Shown here: positions 8,338-16,775 of the stretch, in pieces
Layout: each line of letters starts with the position of its first letter
Position numbering within the stretch: the first letter of the stretch is position 1
Source of the DNA: CAITSH01 sp025356665
GTDB taxonomy: Bacteria > Pseudomonadota > Gammaproteobacteria > Burkholderiales > SG8-39
Reading direction: 5' to 3'
DNA length: 64,000 bases
NCBI GenBank assembly: GCA_025356665.1
Contig: JANXRV010000146.1
Coordinates: forward strand, 1-64,000
Notes under the pieces: generated by a model
The model's database searches: none
Seen by the model: only the letters and a program-made list of their open reading frames with translations
What the model was told of the DNA's origin: nothing
Translations under genes and position numbers: made by a program

Positions 8338-8367
8338 AAAAACGGGACCCGCAGGCCCCGTTTTTTT
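8338..8367. terminator. bidirectional Rho-independent terminator
   Basis: AAAAACGGG pairs with CCCGTTTTTT around a short loop, with T-runs readable on both strands. It lies between the convergent EF-hand/BON gene and ppiC and should end both transcripts. Confidence 0.85.
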
Positions 8368-8382
8368 ATCCGCCAGCGGTAA

Positions 8383-9228
8383 TTACTCGACCTTGGCTTT
8401 GGCGCGCAGGTCGGCAACGGCTTTTTCAAGTTGCTGCTGTTGCAGACGCTGCTGCAGGCCGGCTTTCACTTCATCGAGGCCCGGGAACTTCACGTCGCGG
8501 ACGTCATCGAGCTGAATGACATGGAACCCAAACTGGCTTTTCACCGGCACTTCGGTGTACTTGCCTTTTTCCAGTTTGGTCAGTGCATCGGAGAATTCCT
8601 TGACGTAGCTCGCCGGGGTGTTCCAGTCGAGATCGCCGCCCTTGTCTTTTGATCCCGGATCCTTGGATACTTTGGCCAGTTCTTCAAAATTTTCGCCCTT
8701 TTTAATCTTGGCGACGATGTCCTTGGCTTCGGCTTCCTTCTCGACCAGGATGTGGCGCGCCTTGTATTCCTTGCTGCCCATCTGGCCTTTGACCTTCTCG
8801 TACTCGGCCTTGATGACCTCATCGGTTACCGGATGGGCTTTGACGAAGTCCTGCAGGAAAGCGCGCACGATCACCGCCTGGCGGGCCATGTCGATCTGGC
8901 TTTGCATGTCGGCGTTCTTGGTCAGGCCGCGGCGGTTGGCTTCCTGGACGATGATTTCGCGATTGATAAGTTCATCGCGGATGGCTTTGCGCATTTCCTC
9001 GTTGTCGGGCATGCCCTGCTGGGCGCGCTCCTTGACGATGGCGTCGACGCGCGCCTTGGGGATGGCCACACCATTGACCGTGGCGACCTTGTTCGAGGCG
9101 GCGGGTGCGGCTGCCGGCGCAGCAGCCGGTGCAGCCTTGGCGGCGGGTGCCGCGGTCTGTGCCGATGCGGGGGCGGATACGGCTGCGCTTAAAAGCACGG
9201 TCAGCAGTAGGCGGGAGGGGGTGTTCAT
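8383..9228 (-). CDS. periplasmic peptidyl-prolyl isomerase, PpiC/parvulin type
   Basis: A 281-residue protein with a signal peptide (about 1-23, ending ASAQ), an Ala/Pro-rich linker (about 24-45), a SurA-like N-terminal helical region (about 46-150; ELINREIIVQEANRRGL) and a rotamase domain (about 155-250; KARHILVEKEAEA, GGDLDWNTP, PVKSQFGFHVIQLDD). It helps outer-membrane and periplasmic proteins fold. Its start overlaps the bolA stop by four bases (ATGA), and it is the last gene of the msrB-yciB-bolA-ppiC block, a conserved betaproteobacterial order. Confidence 0.9.
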   Translation of the reverse strand: MNTPSRLLLTVLLSAAVSAPASAQTAAPAAKAAPAAAPAAAPAASNKVATVNGVAIPKARVDAIVKERAQQGMPDNEEMRKAIRDELINREIIVQEANRRGLTKNADMQSQIDMARQAVIVRAFLQDFVKAHPVTDEVIKAEYEKVKGQMGSKEYKARHILVEKEAEAKDIVAKIKKGENFEELAKVSKDPGSKDKGGDLDWNTPASYVKEFSDALTKLEKGKYTEVPVKSQFGFHVIQLDDVRDVKFPGLDEVKAGLQQRLQQQQLEKAVADLRAKAKVE

Positions 9229-9521
9229 GATATTTCCTTAGCGGTTGAATTGATTTCGTGGGGAGCGCTCGCCATGATGGCGAGCGCATGGATGTCATGC
9301 TTCATCATCGACCCGAGCGCATCGTACACCATGCGATGGCGGGCGAGGGTGGTCTTGCCGGCAAACTGCGGCGACACGATGGTCAGGCGGTAATGCCCGC
9401 CGCCGCCCTGCGCGCCGACGTGGCCGATGTGCTGTCCGCTTTCATCCAGCAGTTCCAGGTGTTGCGGCGCAAGCACTGCGAGGCGCTGCTCGATGTCTGC
9501 GGGGATATTCAGGGAGGCCAT
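9225..9521 (-). CDS. bolA: BolA family protein
   Basis: A 98-residue BolA-type protein. The BolA fold is visible in HYRLTIVSPQFAGKTTLARHRMVYDALGSMM, followed by DIHALAIMASAP; the invariant histidine and R-H-x-x-V-Y region are present. BolA proteins bind [2Fe-2S] clusters with monothiol glutaredoxins and affect iron handling and cell shape. The yciB stop and bolA start overlap as TAATG, and the bolA stop overlaps ppiC, so the three are co-translated. Confidence 0.85.
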   Translation of the reverse strand: MASLNIPADIEQRLAVLAPQHLELLDESGQHIGHVGAQGGGGHYRLTIVSPQFAGKTTLARHRMVYDALGSMMKHDIHALAIMASAPHEINSTAKEIS

Positions 9522-10060
9522 TATTTCGGATCTTCCTGCTGGATGTGTTTGGCGAGGAACAAGGCTTGTGCGATGACAAACACGAGCATCAGGCCCATGC
9601 CGCCGAACAGTTTGAAGTTGACCCAGTCATCGGTCGAAAAGTTGAATGCAATGTACAGATTGAGCACGCCCATCACGGCAAAAAAGCCGGTCCAGCTCCA
9701 GAGCAGATTTGTCCAGGCGACCTCGGGTAATTGCAGTTGCGCGCCCATGATCGAGCGCATCAGGTTGCGGCGGAAAATCAATTGCCCGCAACCCAGGGTC
9801 AGGGCGAACATCCAGTAGAGCACGGTGGGCTTCCACTTGATGAAGGTCTCGTCGTGCAGCAAGAGCGTGGCGCCGCCAAACACCACAATGATGGCGAGGC
9901 TGACCCAAAGCATGGCATCTATCTTTTTGCCGCGCAGTTTCAACCAGCCAACCTGGGCAAAGGTCGCGGCGATGGCCACCCCGGTTGCCGCGTAGATTCC
10001 GGCGAACTTGAAGGCGATAAAAAACAGGATTACCGGGAATAGATCAAATAGGAATTTCAT
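9521..10060 (-). CDS. yciB: septation/intracellular septation protein A family (YciB/IspZ)
   Basis: A 179-residue inner-membrane protein with about five hydrophobic helices. It starts MKFLFDLFPVILFFIAFK, the family signature, and contains KWKPTVLYWMFA and MGAQLQLPEVAWTNLLWSW. YciB proteins take part in envelope synthesis and septation. Length and motifs are full. It lies between msrB and bolA, and bolA starts inside its stop codon. Confidence 0.92.
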   Translation of the reverse strand: MKFLFDLFPVILFFIAFKFAGIYAATGVAIAATFAQVGWLKLRGKKIDAMLWVSLAIIVVFGGATLLLHDETFIKWKPTVLYWMFALTLGCGQLIFRRNLMRSIMGAQLQLPEVAWTNLLWSWTGFFAVMGVLNLYIAFNFSTDDWVNFKLFGGMGLMLVFVIAQALFLAKHIQQEDPK

Positions 10061-10126
10061 GGGGCACTATTATAGCCTCTCACCCTGCTGGAGCGGGTTG
10101 ACCATCGCTTGGACGAATGTGGCCGG

Positions 10127-10540
10127 CTATCCGGGCTTTTTGTCGAATTTAAGGGAGGCCGAGTTGATGCAATAGCGCAACCCGGTCGGTTTGGGGCCGT
10201 CTTCGAAAATATGGCCCAGATGCGCCTCACAGGCGGCGCAGTGCACCTCGGTGCGGGTCATGCCATGGCTGCGGTCAACGGTGGTTTCGACCTTGTCCGC
10301 ATCGGCAGGCTGCCAGTAGCTCGGCCAGCCGCTGCCCGAGTCGTACTTGTGCTCGGAACTGAACAGTTCGGTGCCGCAGCAGACGCAGTGGTACACACCG
10401 GTATCTTTGTTGTCCCAGAACGCGCCGCTAAACGCGCGCTCGGTGCCGTGTTTGCGCGCCACCTCGTACTGCTCGGGGGTGAGTTCTTTTTGCCACTCGG
10501 CATCGGGTTTGACGACTTTGAGGGTGGTTTTGGTGTTCAT
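10127..10540 (-). CDS. msrB: peptide-methionine (R)-S-oxide reductase
   Basis: A 137-residue MsrB that reduces methionine-R-sulfoxide in proteins. The two zinc-binding pairs (C52-x-x-C55 in HCVCC and C101-x-x-C104 in CAAC), the GSGWPSYW motif and the catalytic cysteine in RYCINSASL (C124) are all present. The second resolving cysteine position can vary in the family. It is the first gene of the msrB-yciB-bolA-ppiC block, with 66 bp to yciB. Confidence 0.95.
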   Translation of the reverse strand: MNTKTTLKVVKPDAEWQKELTPEQYEVARKHGTERAFSGAFWDNKDTGVYHCVCCGTELFSSEHKYDSGSGWPSYWQPADADKVETTVDRSHGMTRTEVHCAACEAHLGHIFEDGPKPTGLRYCINSASLKFDKKPG

Positions 10541-10773
10541 TCGCTGCTCCTATGGCGGGCTTGCCTGTGAGTTGGTCGGATCTGCTCCGGAATCTTTCCG
10601 GATTTTGCCCCATTTTGCGATATCGGCCCGGATTAGCGCGGTAAATTGCGCCGGGCCGCCGCGCTCGCGTCGGCCCCCTGCGCTATGAACGTGTCCTGGA
10701 TAGCGGTGAGCGGCAAAATTTCACAACCTAGGCATTGCCCCTGGCAAGGATGTCGCCGGGCATGGCCCCGGGC
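10541..10773. other. intergenic, no gene seen
   Basis: This 233-bp gap lies between msrB (start at 10540) and the end of the enoyl-CoA hydratase gene. It should hold the msrB promoter. I see no credible reading frame, RNA gene or strong terminator in it. Confidence 0.4.
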
Positions 10774-11493
10774 TTACGATTGCTTGCGGTATTCGGCGAT
10801 GCGTGTCTTGAGACCGGGGTGCGACGCGGAGGCGACCAGATCAGCCAAGTCGACTGCGCGCGTGTCAGCGAGGGTTGCGGCATGCAACCGTGCCGTGGCG
10901 TCGGGTTCGAGCGTGATCGCCCGCGCCAGTTCCTTGGCCACCACCGCGTCCCAGTACCCCTGTTCGGCCACGTGCGTGACAAAGCCGATGTCGCGCGCCG
11001 CCATGGCGTCGAAGCTGCGGCTTTCGGCAAGAATCGCCCGTGCCTTTTCGGCACCGATGCGTTGTGCGAGGCGCCGTGTGCCCAACTGCAGCCCGAAGCG
11101 CAGGCCGGGCATACGGAAACTCGCATCTGGCGCTGCGACGCGCACCGAGGCCGCGACAAAAAGGTCGGCGCCGGCGCCAAAATTCTTGCCGTAGGCGATG
11201 GCCAGCGTCGCAAAGGGTGCGTGGTACAGCGCCTGCAGCAGTTGCTCAATGCGCACGAAACGCAGCACGAGGTCACCTTCGCTCTGCTCGTCGTAGCCGC
11301 CGAAATCAAAGCCGGCGCTGAAGTTGCGTCCCTCGCCCTGGAGCACCAGCAGGCGCGTGCCGTCGGTATGCGCCGCGGTAACGGCGCCAAGCAGCGCGTC
11401 GACCAGTTCGGCGTTGAGCGCATTGGCCTTGTCGGGCCGGTTGAGCGTGAGGCGGGTAAGGGCGCTCTCGTGCGTTACGATCAGGCTGCTCAT
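10774..11493 (-). CDS. enoyl-CoA hydratase/isomerase family protein
   Basis: A 239-residue crotonase-fold protein. The oxyanion-hole segments are GEGRNFSAGFDFGGYD (about 53-68) and YGKNFGAGADLFVAA (about 99-113), followed by FRMPGLRFGLQLG. The residues usually giving hydratase activity (two glutamates) are not clear: where E is common, this protein has GADLF and PGLRFGL, so it may catalyse another crotonase reaction. It overlaps the upstream cysteine-dioxygenase-like gene by four bases (ATGA), so the two are translationally coupled. Confidence 0.8.
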   Translation of the reverse strand: MSSLIVTHESALTRLTLNRPDKANALNAELVDALLGAVTAAHTDGTRLLVLQGEGRNFSAGFDFGGYDEQSEGDLVLRFVRIEQLLQALYHAPFATLAIAYGKNFGAGADLFVAASVRVAAPDASFRMPGLRFGLQLGTRRLAQRIGAEKARAILAESRSFDAMAARDIGFVTHVAEQGYWDAVVAKELARAITLEPDATARLHAATLADTRAVDLADLVASASHPGLKTRIAEYRKQS

Positions 11494-12128
11494 CGGGCGC
11501 TTCCGGCCGCGGCCCTTACTTCGGCCGAACGATCCCAGAAATTGGGCAGCACGCTGTTGTGGTAACCCGACACAAAGGGTTTTACCGCGCCGGTCGCCGC
11601 GTCATAGACGTGGCGGCTGACCGCGCCGATGTTGGCGCCATAGACATGGATGCTCAGCGACACTTCATCGGTGAGCGCGTTGGACACGGTATGGATGTCG
11701 CCTATGGTCGGCGACACACGATCGACGCTGCCGGGACCGACGCGGTGCTCGTTTTGCGCATGCATGGCCTTGCCTTGCTGCGGCAACGGGTACTCGCGGC
11801 ACAGCTCTGCACCGCGCATCACGCCGACAAGGCCCCACACCGTATGGTCGTGCACCGGCGTGCCGGCCCCCGGCGCCCAGACAAAGCTGGCGATCGAAAA
11901 GCGCTCGCGCGGGTCGCAATAGAGCAGGTACTGGCGGTAGGTGCCGGGCTCGGGTTTTGCAAATTCATCGGGCAGCCAGTCGTCGTGGGTGACGAGATCG
12001 TGCAACAGCTTTTCGCCCTCGTCGAGGATGTGCGCTTCGTCAGCGCCGGCGACGGTGACTAGTTGTTCGAGTGCCGTGACAAAGTGGCGAAAGCGGGCGG
12101 GGTTGGTTTGGGTTTTGGTTTGGGTCAT
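11490..12128 (-). CDS. cysteine dioxygenase-like thiol dioxygenase
   Basis: A 212-residue cupin of the cysteine dioxygenase type I / 3-mercaptopropionate dioxygenase family. The iron-binding first cupin motif is GTPVHDHTVWGLVGVMRG (H-x-H), and the third histidine is in GDIHTVSNA. Such enzymes add O2 to a thiol, giving a sulfinate. The exact thiol cannot be told: bacterial members differ in substrate by one arginine/glutamine position. It forms a two-gene unit with the crotonase-fold enzyme, suggesting breakdown of a sulfur-containing acid through CoA intermediates; that link is inference. Confidence 0.78.
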   Translation of the reverse strand: MTQTKTQTNPARFRHFVTALEQLVTVAGADEAHILDEGEKLLHDLVTHDDWLPDEFAKPEPGTYRQYLLYCDPRERFSIASFVWAPGAGTPVHDHTVWGLVGVMRGAELCREYPLPQQGKAMHAQNEHRVGPGSVDRVSPTIGDIHTVSNALTDEVSLSIHVYGANIGAVSRHVYDAATGAVKPFVSGYHNSVLPNFWDRSAEVRAAAGSAR

Positions 12129-12163
12129 GATAAAAATTGTTGATCAGGAAAATTTAAAAAAAA

Positions 12164-12273
12164 CGTCCCCTCTCCCTTCGCTGGAGAGGGACAGGGAGAG
12201 TGGGGAATTCCCGCAGATGCGCTGCTGCATGCATTCATCCTCTCCCCAACCCTCCCCCGTCTAGGGGGAGGGA
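12164..12273. repeat. GC-rich CCCTCTCCC / CCCTCCCCC hairpin repeats
   Basis: Two neighbouring G/C-biased inverted repeats fill the gap between the thiol dioxygenase and the enolase-superfamily gene: CCCTCTCCCTTCGCTGGAG with its partner, and CCCTCCCCC (12250-12258) pairing with GGGGGAGGG (12264-12272). The second has a close relative at 50657-50679 (both read CTCTCCCCAACCCTCC). They look like members of a dispersed genomic repeat. Confidence 0.6.
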
Positions 12274-12327
12274 GTTCATTGGTTGCTGTTCGGAGATGGC
12301 CATGTTTCGTTTCAAGATAAACAGCCA

Positions 12328-13482
12328 TCAGGCCTTGCCTTTGCCATGCGACGTCGGCCGTTTGGCCAGTTCTTTCACCACATCCATCCTGGGTGTGAAG
12401 CCCAGGCCCGCTGTTTCAGGCAGTAGCAGGTGGCCATCGACCGGCTTGGCGAGGCCTTCGAAGATCTGTTCGCACACCAGCACCGCGACATAGTGATACT
12501 CGACCAACCCGCCGTTGGCAAGCCCCGCGTGCAAATGCATGTTGTGGTGCGGCCAGGCGCCGCCGTTGGCGATTGGAATATTGAATGCCGATGCCATGCC
12601 GGCGATCTTGACGCACTGGCTGTAGCCGCCGCTGATGACCGCATTGGGCTGCAGCACATCGACCGCGTCGGCGAGCAGCATGTCGCGAAAGCGAAAGGCA
12701 AGGCCTTCGTTTTGTCCCGCGGCGATGCGCATGCCGGTGCTGCGGCGTAACTCGGCCATCTGCCGCACATCATTTTGCGTGACCGGCTCTTCGAAAAACG
12801 TCACGTCGCAATCGGCGATGCTGCGCACCAGGGTTTGCGCGTGAAACAGATCGAGGCTGCAGTTGGCGTCGATGTAAAGCTGCACATCCGGGCCGACCGC
12901 CGTGCGCACCGCACGCACCCGGCGTGCATCCTCGGCAATCACTTCAGCCAGCGGTCGTGCTTCCTCGCGGCGTTGCAAGGCATGGTGGCCGACGACCATT
13001 TTGAGGCGCCGGTGGCCCTGCGCGACCCAGTGTTTGGCGGCCTCGGCCAGTTGCTCGCGGTCGAATACGGCAAAACCGAAGGTCGTGTAAACCGGCACTG
13101 TGTTGCGCGCGCCGCCGAGCAGTTTCCACACCGGCATTCCCAGCGCCTTGCCCTTGATGTCCCAAAGCGCGATATCGAGTGCCGCGATGGCGTGGCTGGC
13201 GTAGCCGGTCTGTCCGCGCGGTGACAGCAGCCAGTAGAGTTTTTCCCACAGACGTTCCGTGGCGAGCGGATCCTCGCCGATAAGGGCCGGCCCGGCGATC
13301 TCGCGCACGATGGCGGCAATGACTTCCTCTTCGGTGATGGCGGTGAAGCCGTGACCGATCAGGCCGGTGTCGGTTTCTATTTTCACCAGGCAGACGGAAA
13401 GCGAGGTGGTCTTGTCCACGCCGGCAAGCTGCACGCGGGCCGGAATGTCGAGGGGGGTGGCGGAGACGCGGGTTATTTTCAT
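12328..13482 (-). CDS. mandelate racemase/muconate lactonizing (enolase superfamily) enzyme
   Basis: A 384-residue enolase-superfamily enzyme. The N-terminal capping domain (about 1-125) is followed by the barrel with the catalytic lysine region GHRRLKMVVG, metal ligands in YIDANCS and FFEEPV, and AAGQNEG further on. PIANGGAWPHHNMHLHAG near the C-terminus carries further active-site histidines. Members abstract a proton alpha to a carboxylate (racemase, dehydratase or cycloisomerase). The start at 13482 (MKITRVSATPLD) is typical; longer frames are not. It is divergent from two Bug genes, which probably bring in its acid substrate. Confidence 0.85.
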   Translation of the reverse strand: MKITRVSATPLDIPARVQLAGVDKTTSLSVCLVKIETDTGLIGHGFTAITEEEVIAAIVREIAGPALIGEDPLATERLWEKLYWLLSPRGQTGYASHAIAALDIALWDIKGKALGMPVWKLLGGARNTVPVYTTFGFAVFDREQLAEAAKHWVAQGHRRLKMVVGHHALQRREEARPLAEVIAEDARRVRAVRTAVGPDVQLYIDANCSLDLFHAQTLVRSIADCDVTFFEEPVTQNDVRQMAELRRSTGMRIAAGQNEGLAFRFRDMLLADAVDVLQPNAVISGGYSQCVKIAGMASAFNIPIANGGAWPHHNMHLHAGLANGGLVEYHYVAVLVCEQIFEGLAKPVDGHLLLPETAGLGFTPRMDVVKELAKRPTSHGKGKA

Positions 13483-13646
13483 GATGCCATTCCGGATGGG
13501 TAAGCGCGGTTCGTATGATAGCCTGCGGCGCGTTGCGGGGCGGGTGTGAGGGGCCGTTTGCCGCATCTGCTGCGACAGCGCTTCGAAAGCGCGTTAGCAT
13601 GATGCGTAAGAAAAAAACGTCGATGTGCTCATCCAGGGAGAAGACT

Positions 13647-14618
13647 ATGAAGTTCGCGTTTCGCGTCGCCATGCTGGCCGCTATGGCTTTGCCGCTGTTG
13701 CCGGCCCAGGCGCAGGATGCCTATCCGTCCAAACCCATCACCATGATCGTTCCCTTCCCGCCGGGCGGTGTGGCCGAGCTGACCGGGCGTCCGGCATCGA
13801 TCATCATGGCCAAGTTGCTCAAGCAGCCGGTGGTCATCGTTAACCGGCCGGGCGCCGGCGGCGCCATCGGTGCCGCCTTGGTCGCAACCGCCAAGCCCGA
13901 CGGCTACACGCTATTGATGGCGCTCGCCAGCGTGTCGACCAATCCGGAAGCCGATCGGGTTGCCGGGCGACCGGCGTCCTTCGAGTTATCGCAACTCGCG
14001 CCCATCGCACTGCTCTCGGCTGATCCGACCATATTGATGGTGCGCGCCGACAGCCCCTACAAGACGCTGAAGGATCTTGTCGACGATGCGAAAAAGCGTC
14101 CGGATGCGATCAACTATTCGTCATCGGGAAATTACGGCACCTACCACGTTGCCACCGAGATGTTTGCCAATGCGGCCGGCATCAAGATGAAGCACATTCC
14201 TTACGCCGGCGGCGGGCCGGCGCTCAATGCGCTGCTCGGTGGCCAGGTTGATGCCGGCCTGCTCGGCCCGTCCGTCGCCATCTCGCAGATCAAGGCGGGC
14301 AAGTTGCGTGCGCTGGGTAACTGGGGTGGCAAGCGCATTGCTTCGCTGCCGGAGGTGCCGACGCTCAAGGAACTGGGCTATAACGTCGAGTACAACATCT
14401 GGTCGGGCTTGTTCGCACCGGCCGGCACGCCAGAGGCGGTGATCAAGACCCTGCGTGAGACGGTGCGCCAGACCGTCGAGGATGCCGACTTCAAGACGGC
14501 GATGGCAAGGATCGAGACCCCGGTTGTTTACATGGACGCGCCGGAATTCAGGAAGTACTGGGAAGACGACGCCAGGCGTTTGGTCGAGGTGGTGCGTAAG
14601 ATCGGGAAAATAGAATAA
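13647..14618 (+). CDS. Bug-type (TctC) periplasmic solute-binding protein
   Basis: A 323-residue Bug protein with signal peptide (about 1-22, ending AQAQ), YPSKPITMIVPFPPGGVAELT, NRPGAGGAIGAALVATAKPDGYTLL and HIPYAGGGPALNALLGGQ. It binds an unknown, probably carboxylate, ligand in the periplasm. The ATG follows CAGGGAGAAG. It is divergent from the enolase-superfamily gene and 96 bp before a second Bug gene with which it shares only family-level similarity, so the pair is not a recent duplication. Confidence 0.88.
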   Translation: MKFAFRVAMLAAMALPLLPAQAQDAYPSKPITMIVPFPPGGVAELTGRPASIIMAKLLKQPVVIVNRPGAGGAIGAALVATAKPDGYTLLMALASVSTNPEADRVAGRPASFELSQLAPIALLSADPTILMVRADSPYKTLKDLVDDAKKRPDAINYSSSGNYGTYHVATEMFANAAGIKMKHIPYAGGGPALNALLGGQVDAGLLGPSVAISQIKAGKLRALGNWGGKRIASLPEVPTLKELGYNVEYNIWSGLFAPAGTPEAVIKTLRETVRQTVEDADFKTAMARIETPVVYMDAPEFRKYWEDDARRLVEVVRKIGKIE

Positions 14619-14714
14619 TATTCCCCGGCTTCGCCTATCGAGTGTAGGGCGAGTGCAGGGCGAGTGCAGGACGCAGAGAAGGTCGATACAGACGGTGGAA
14701 GCAAGGAGGAAGGG

Positions 14715-15674
14715 ATGAAAAAAATCACCGCTGCTTTGGTGGCGTGCCTGGTAGTCACGGGTTTGGCGCAGGCGCAGGACTATCCCAACCGGGCGGTGCG
14801 GCTGATCGTGCCCTATGCAGCGGGTGGGGCGCCGGATGTGTTCGCGCGTATCATCGGTCAGCGTCTTTCCGATGCCTTGGGGCAGCAGTTCATTGTCGAG
14901 AACCGTCCCGGTGCCGGAGGTATTTCCGCCAGCGAGGCGGTGGCCAAGGCGGCGCCCGATGGCTACACCCTGCTGGTTCCGGATGTGCCGCAGACGGCGA
15001 TCAACCCCTACATGTTTTCCAAGCTGCCCTATGATCCGGCAAAGGATTTCGCACCGGTCAGCCTGATCGCCACCATTCCGCTGTTTCTTGTGACGCAACC
15101 TTCCGCGCAGGTCAACACGGTGGCCGAACTCATTGCCGCGAGCAAGGCCGCACCTGGCAAAATGAACTACGGCTCGGCCGGCATCGGCAGCCTGCACCAT
15201 ATCCTGATGGAGTCGTTCAAGGCATCGCTCGGACTGGATATTGTTCACGTGCCTTACAAGGGCTCGGGCCAGTCGACGCCGGCCTTTATCGGCGGTGATT
15301 TGTCCATGCTGGTCACGGCGATTGCCGCCATCGGTCCCCATGTCAAGGCGGGTAAAGCCAGGCTTATCGCCGTTACTTCATCTGCGCGCTCGCCGCTGGC
15401 GCCAGATGTACCGGCTGTTTCAGAGACGATTCCCGGCTATGATTTTGTGTCGGAAATCGGCCTGTTGGCGCCCGCTGGAACACCGCAGCCGGTGATTGCC
15501 AAGCTGGCGGCCGAGGTGGCGAAGGCGGTCAGGCACCCGGATGTCGTGCAGCGTTTGACGGCGCTCGGCGCGGTGCCGGTTGGCAATACGCCTGAAGCCT
15601 ATGGCGAAATGATGAGGCGCAATCTGGCGCGCTACGCCAAGGCGGTAAAGGATTCCGGGGCCAGGGCTGATTGA
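14715..15674 (+). CDS. Bug-type (TctC) periplasmic solute-binding protein
   Basis: A 319-residue Bug protein with signal peptide (about 1-20, ending AQAQ), YPNRAVRLIVPYAAGGAPD, NRPGAGGISASEAVAKAAPD and HVPYKGSGQSTPAF. AAGGAGGAAGGG lies just before the ATG, a strong ribosome site. It follows another Bug gene and precedes a di-iron-like protein on the same strand. No membrane transporter genes are close, so its partner is probably encoded elsewhere. Confidence 0.88.
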   Translation: MKKITAALVACLVVTGLAQAQDYPNRAVRLIVPYAAGGAPDVFARIIGQRLSDALGQQFIVENRPGAGGISASEAVAKAAPDGYTLLVPDVPQTAINPYMFSKLPYDPAKDFAPVSLIATIPLFLVTQPSAQVNTVAELIAASKAAPGKMNYGSAGIGSLHHILMESFKASLGLDIVHVPYKGSGQSTPAFIGGDLSMLVTAIAAIGPHVKAGKARLIAVTSSARSPLAPDVPAVSETIPGYDFVSEIGLLAPAGTPQPVIAKLAAEVAKAVRHPDVVQRLTALGAVPVGNTPEAYGEMMRRNLARYAKAVKDSGARAD

Positions 15675-15803
15675 CGCCAGGGCTGATTTTCCCCAGCGTC
15701 GATTGATCCCAATGTCGATTGAGCGCTCAATCTGGCGCCGCCAGGCCGCAGCATCTACAATAAACATGTGCGATTCTGATCGCGAATTTGATGAGGCTAC
15801 AAT

Positions 15804-16646
15804 ATGAAAGTGAAAGCCAGCAACCAGCTCAACCGCCTGATCGATGTTGCCGCGCCTTATTGGGCGGGCGAGGCCGAGGTGTTCAGCACCTATTGGAAGT
15901 GGGACAAGCGCACGCGCGAGACCGACCGCGCCTGGCTCGCCTTGCAATGTTTCAAGGAAGTCTGGGGCGCCAGCACCGACGGCAAGAAAAAAGGCCTGTT
16001 TCTCGGGCCACTCGAACAGCTTACTGAAATGTTTCCGAAAATCGACACTGGCGTCGACCGTCACGAGGTGCTCGATATCGCCGAAGGCTTGTGGGCCGAG
16101 TTTGCCCACTATTGCGCCTTTGCCGACGCTTACGACGCTCTGGGCCTGTCCGGCGAGGAAAAAATAAATCCGGCCGCCCTCTACAGTTGGCGTCAAGATA
16201 ACCGTATGCCCGGCCGCACCGAGGACGATGCACTGACTAAAATGCGCAACGAGCACGGTGAACGCTATGGCGCGCTGGGCCGTCGTGCGCTGCGTTTCAC
16301 CGAGGGCGGTTACTGCACCTTGTTCTCCGAGGGCATGAAACTGCGCGACTACCCCTCGGCAGGCCATGAAAAGGCCGACCGCGCCATCGCCGAGGCCTGC
16401 ACGCGCGTCTACGACGACGAATTCGGCCACATGCTCAAGGGCGTGGTGGGACTGGACAGCGAGGGGCTCAGCGATGCTGATTGGAAGCTGATGATGGAAA
16501 TTTCAGTCGAGCAATTGAAGGGGCGCATCCTGATGCGCAACGCGCAGTTCGGCAAGCCTGTGGCCGCCGCGCGCTTGCATGAATTGCTTGCCGGAAAGTG
16601 CAAGCCGCTGCCCTTCGACTACGCCCGCGCCAAGCTCGCGGCATGA
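15804..16646 (+). CDS. uncharacterised protein with ferritin-like di-iron residue pattern
   Basis: I do not recognise a named family for this 280-residue, mostly helical, soluble protein. It carries two E-x-x-H motifs, E99-F-A-H102 and E206-F-G-H209, each in a helix-like segment (LWAEFAHYCAFADAY; RVYDDEFGHML). Glutamates also occur in the first helix (E23/E25 in AGEAEVFSTYW) and in a middle helix (E167 or E176 in TEGGYCTLFSEG). The order Glu, ExxH, Glu, ExxH is the ligand set of ferritin-like di-iron oxidases and oxygenases. Binding of two irons and an oxidase role are therefore inferred, not shown. It lies 129 bp after a Bug gene and ends before a terminator. Confidence 0.5.
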   Translation: MKVKASNQLNRLIDVAAPYWAGEAEVFSTYWKWDKRTRETDRAWLALQCFKEVWGASTDGKKKGLFLGPLEQLTEMFPKIDTGVDRHEVLDIAEGLWAEFAHYCAFADAYDALGLSGEEKINPAALYSWRQDNRMPGRTEDDALTKMRNEHGERYGALGRRALRFTEGGYCTLFSEGMKLRDYPSAGHEKADRAIAEACTRVYDDEFGHMLKGVVGLDSEGLSDADWKLMMEISVEQLKGRILMRNAQFGKPVAAARLHELLAGKCKPLPFDYARAKLAA

Positions 16647-16654
16647 AGCTTGAT

Positions 16655-16689
16655 GGCTGGAAAGCCGCGCCAGGCGCGGCTTTCCAGCC
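16655..16689. repeat. dispersed palindromic repeat, copy 3 (perfect 15-bp arms)
   Basis: GGCTGGAAAGCCGCG, loop CCAGG, CGCGGCTTTCCAGCC: the best copy in the window, with perfect 15-bp arms. It lies directly after the di-iron-like gene and before a terminator. Confidence 0.8.
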
Positions 16690-16700
16690 TGTTATGCAAT

Positions 16701-16738
16701 AAAAAAGCCCGCGCCGGATTTCCGGGGCGGGCTTTTTT
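16701..16738. terminator. bidirectional Rho-independent terminator
   Basis: AAAAAAGCCCGC pairs with GGCGGGCTTTTTT with an inner CCGG/CCGG stem; A and T runs flank it on both sides. It separates the plus-strand di-iron-like gene from the convergent uspA gene. Confidence 0.9.
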
Positions 16739-16775
16739 ACTTTGGGATTGCAGGCCTGCTGTGACCGGCTTGCGA

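Noticed and set aside
12139..12155. TTGATCAGGAAAATTT considered as an FNR box
   Set aside because: Only the first half matches; the second half does not read ATCAA, and the downstream gene has no low-oxygen link.
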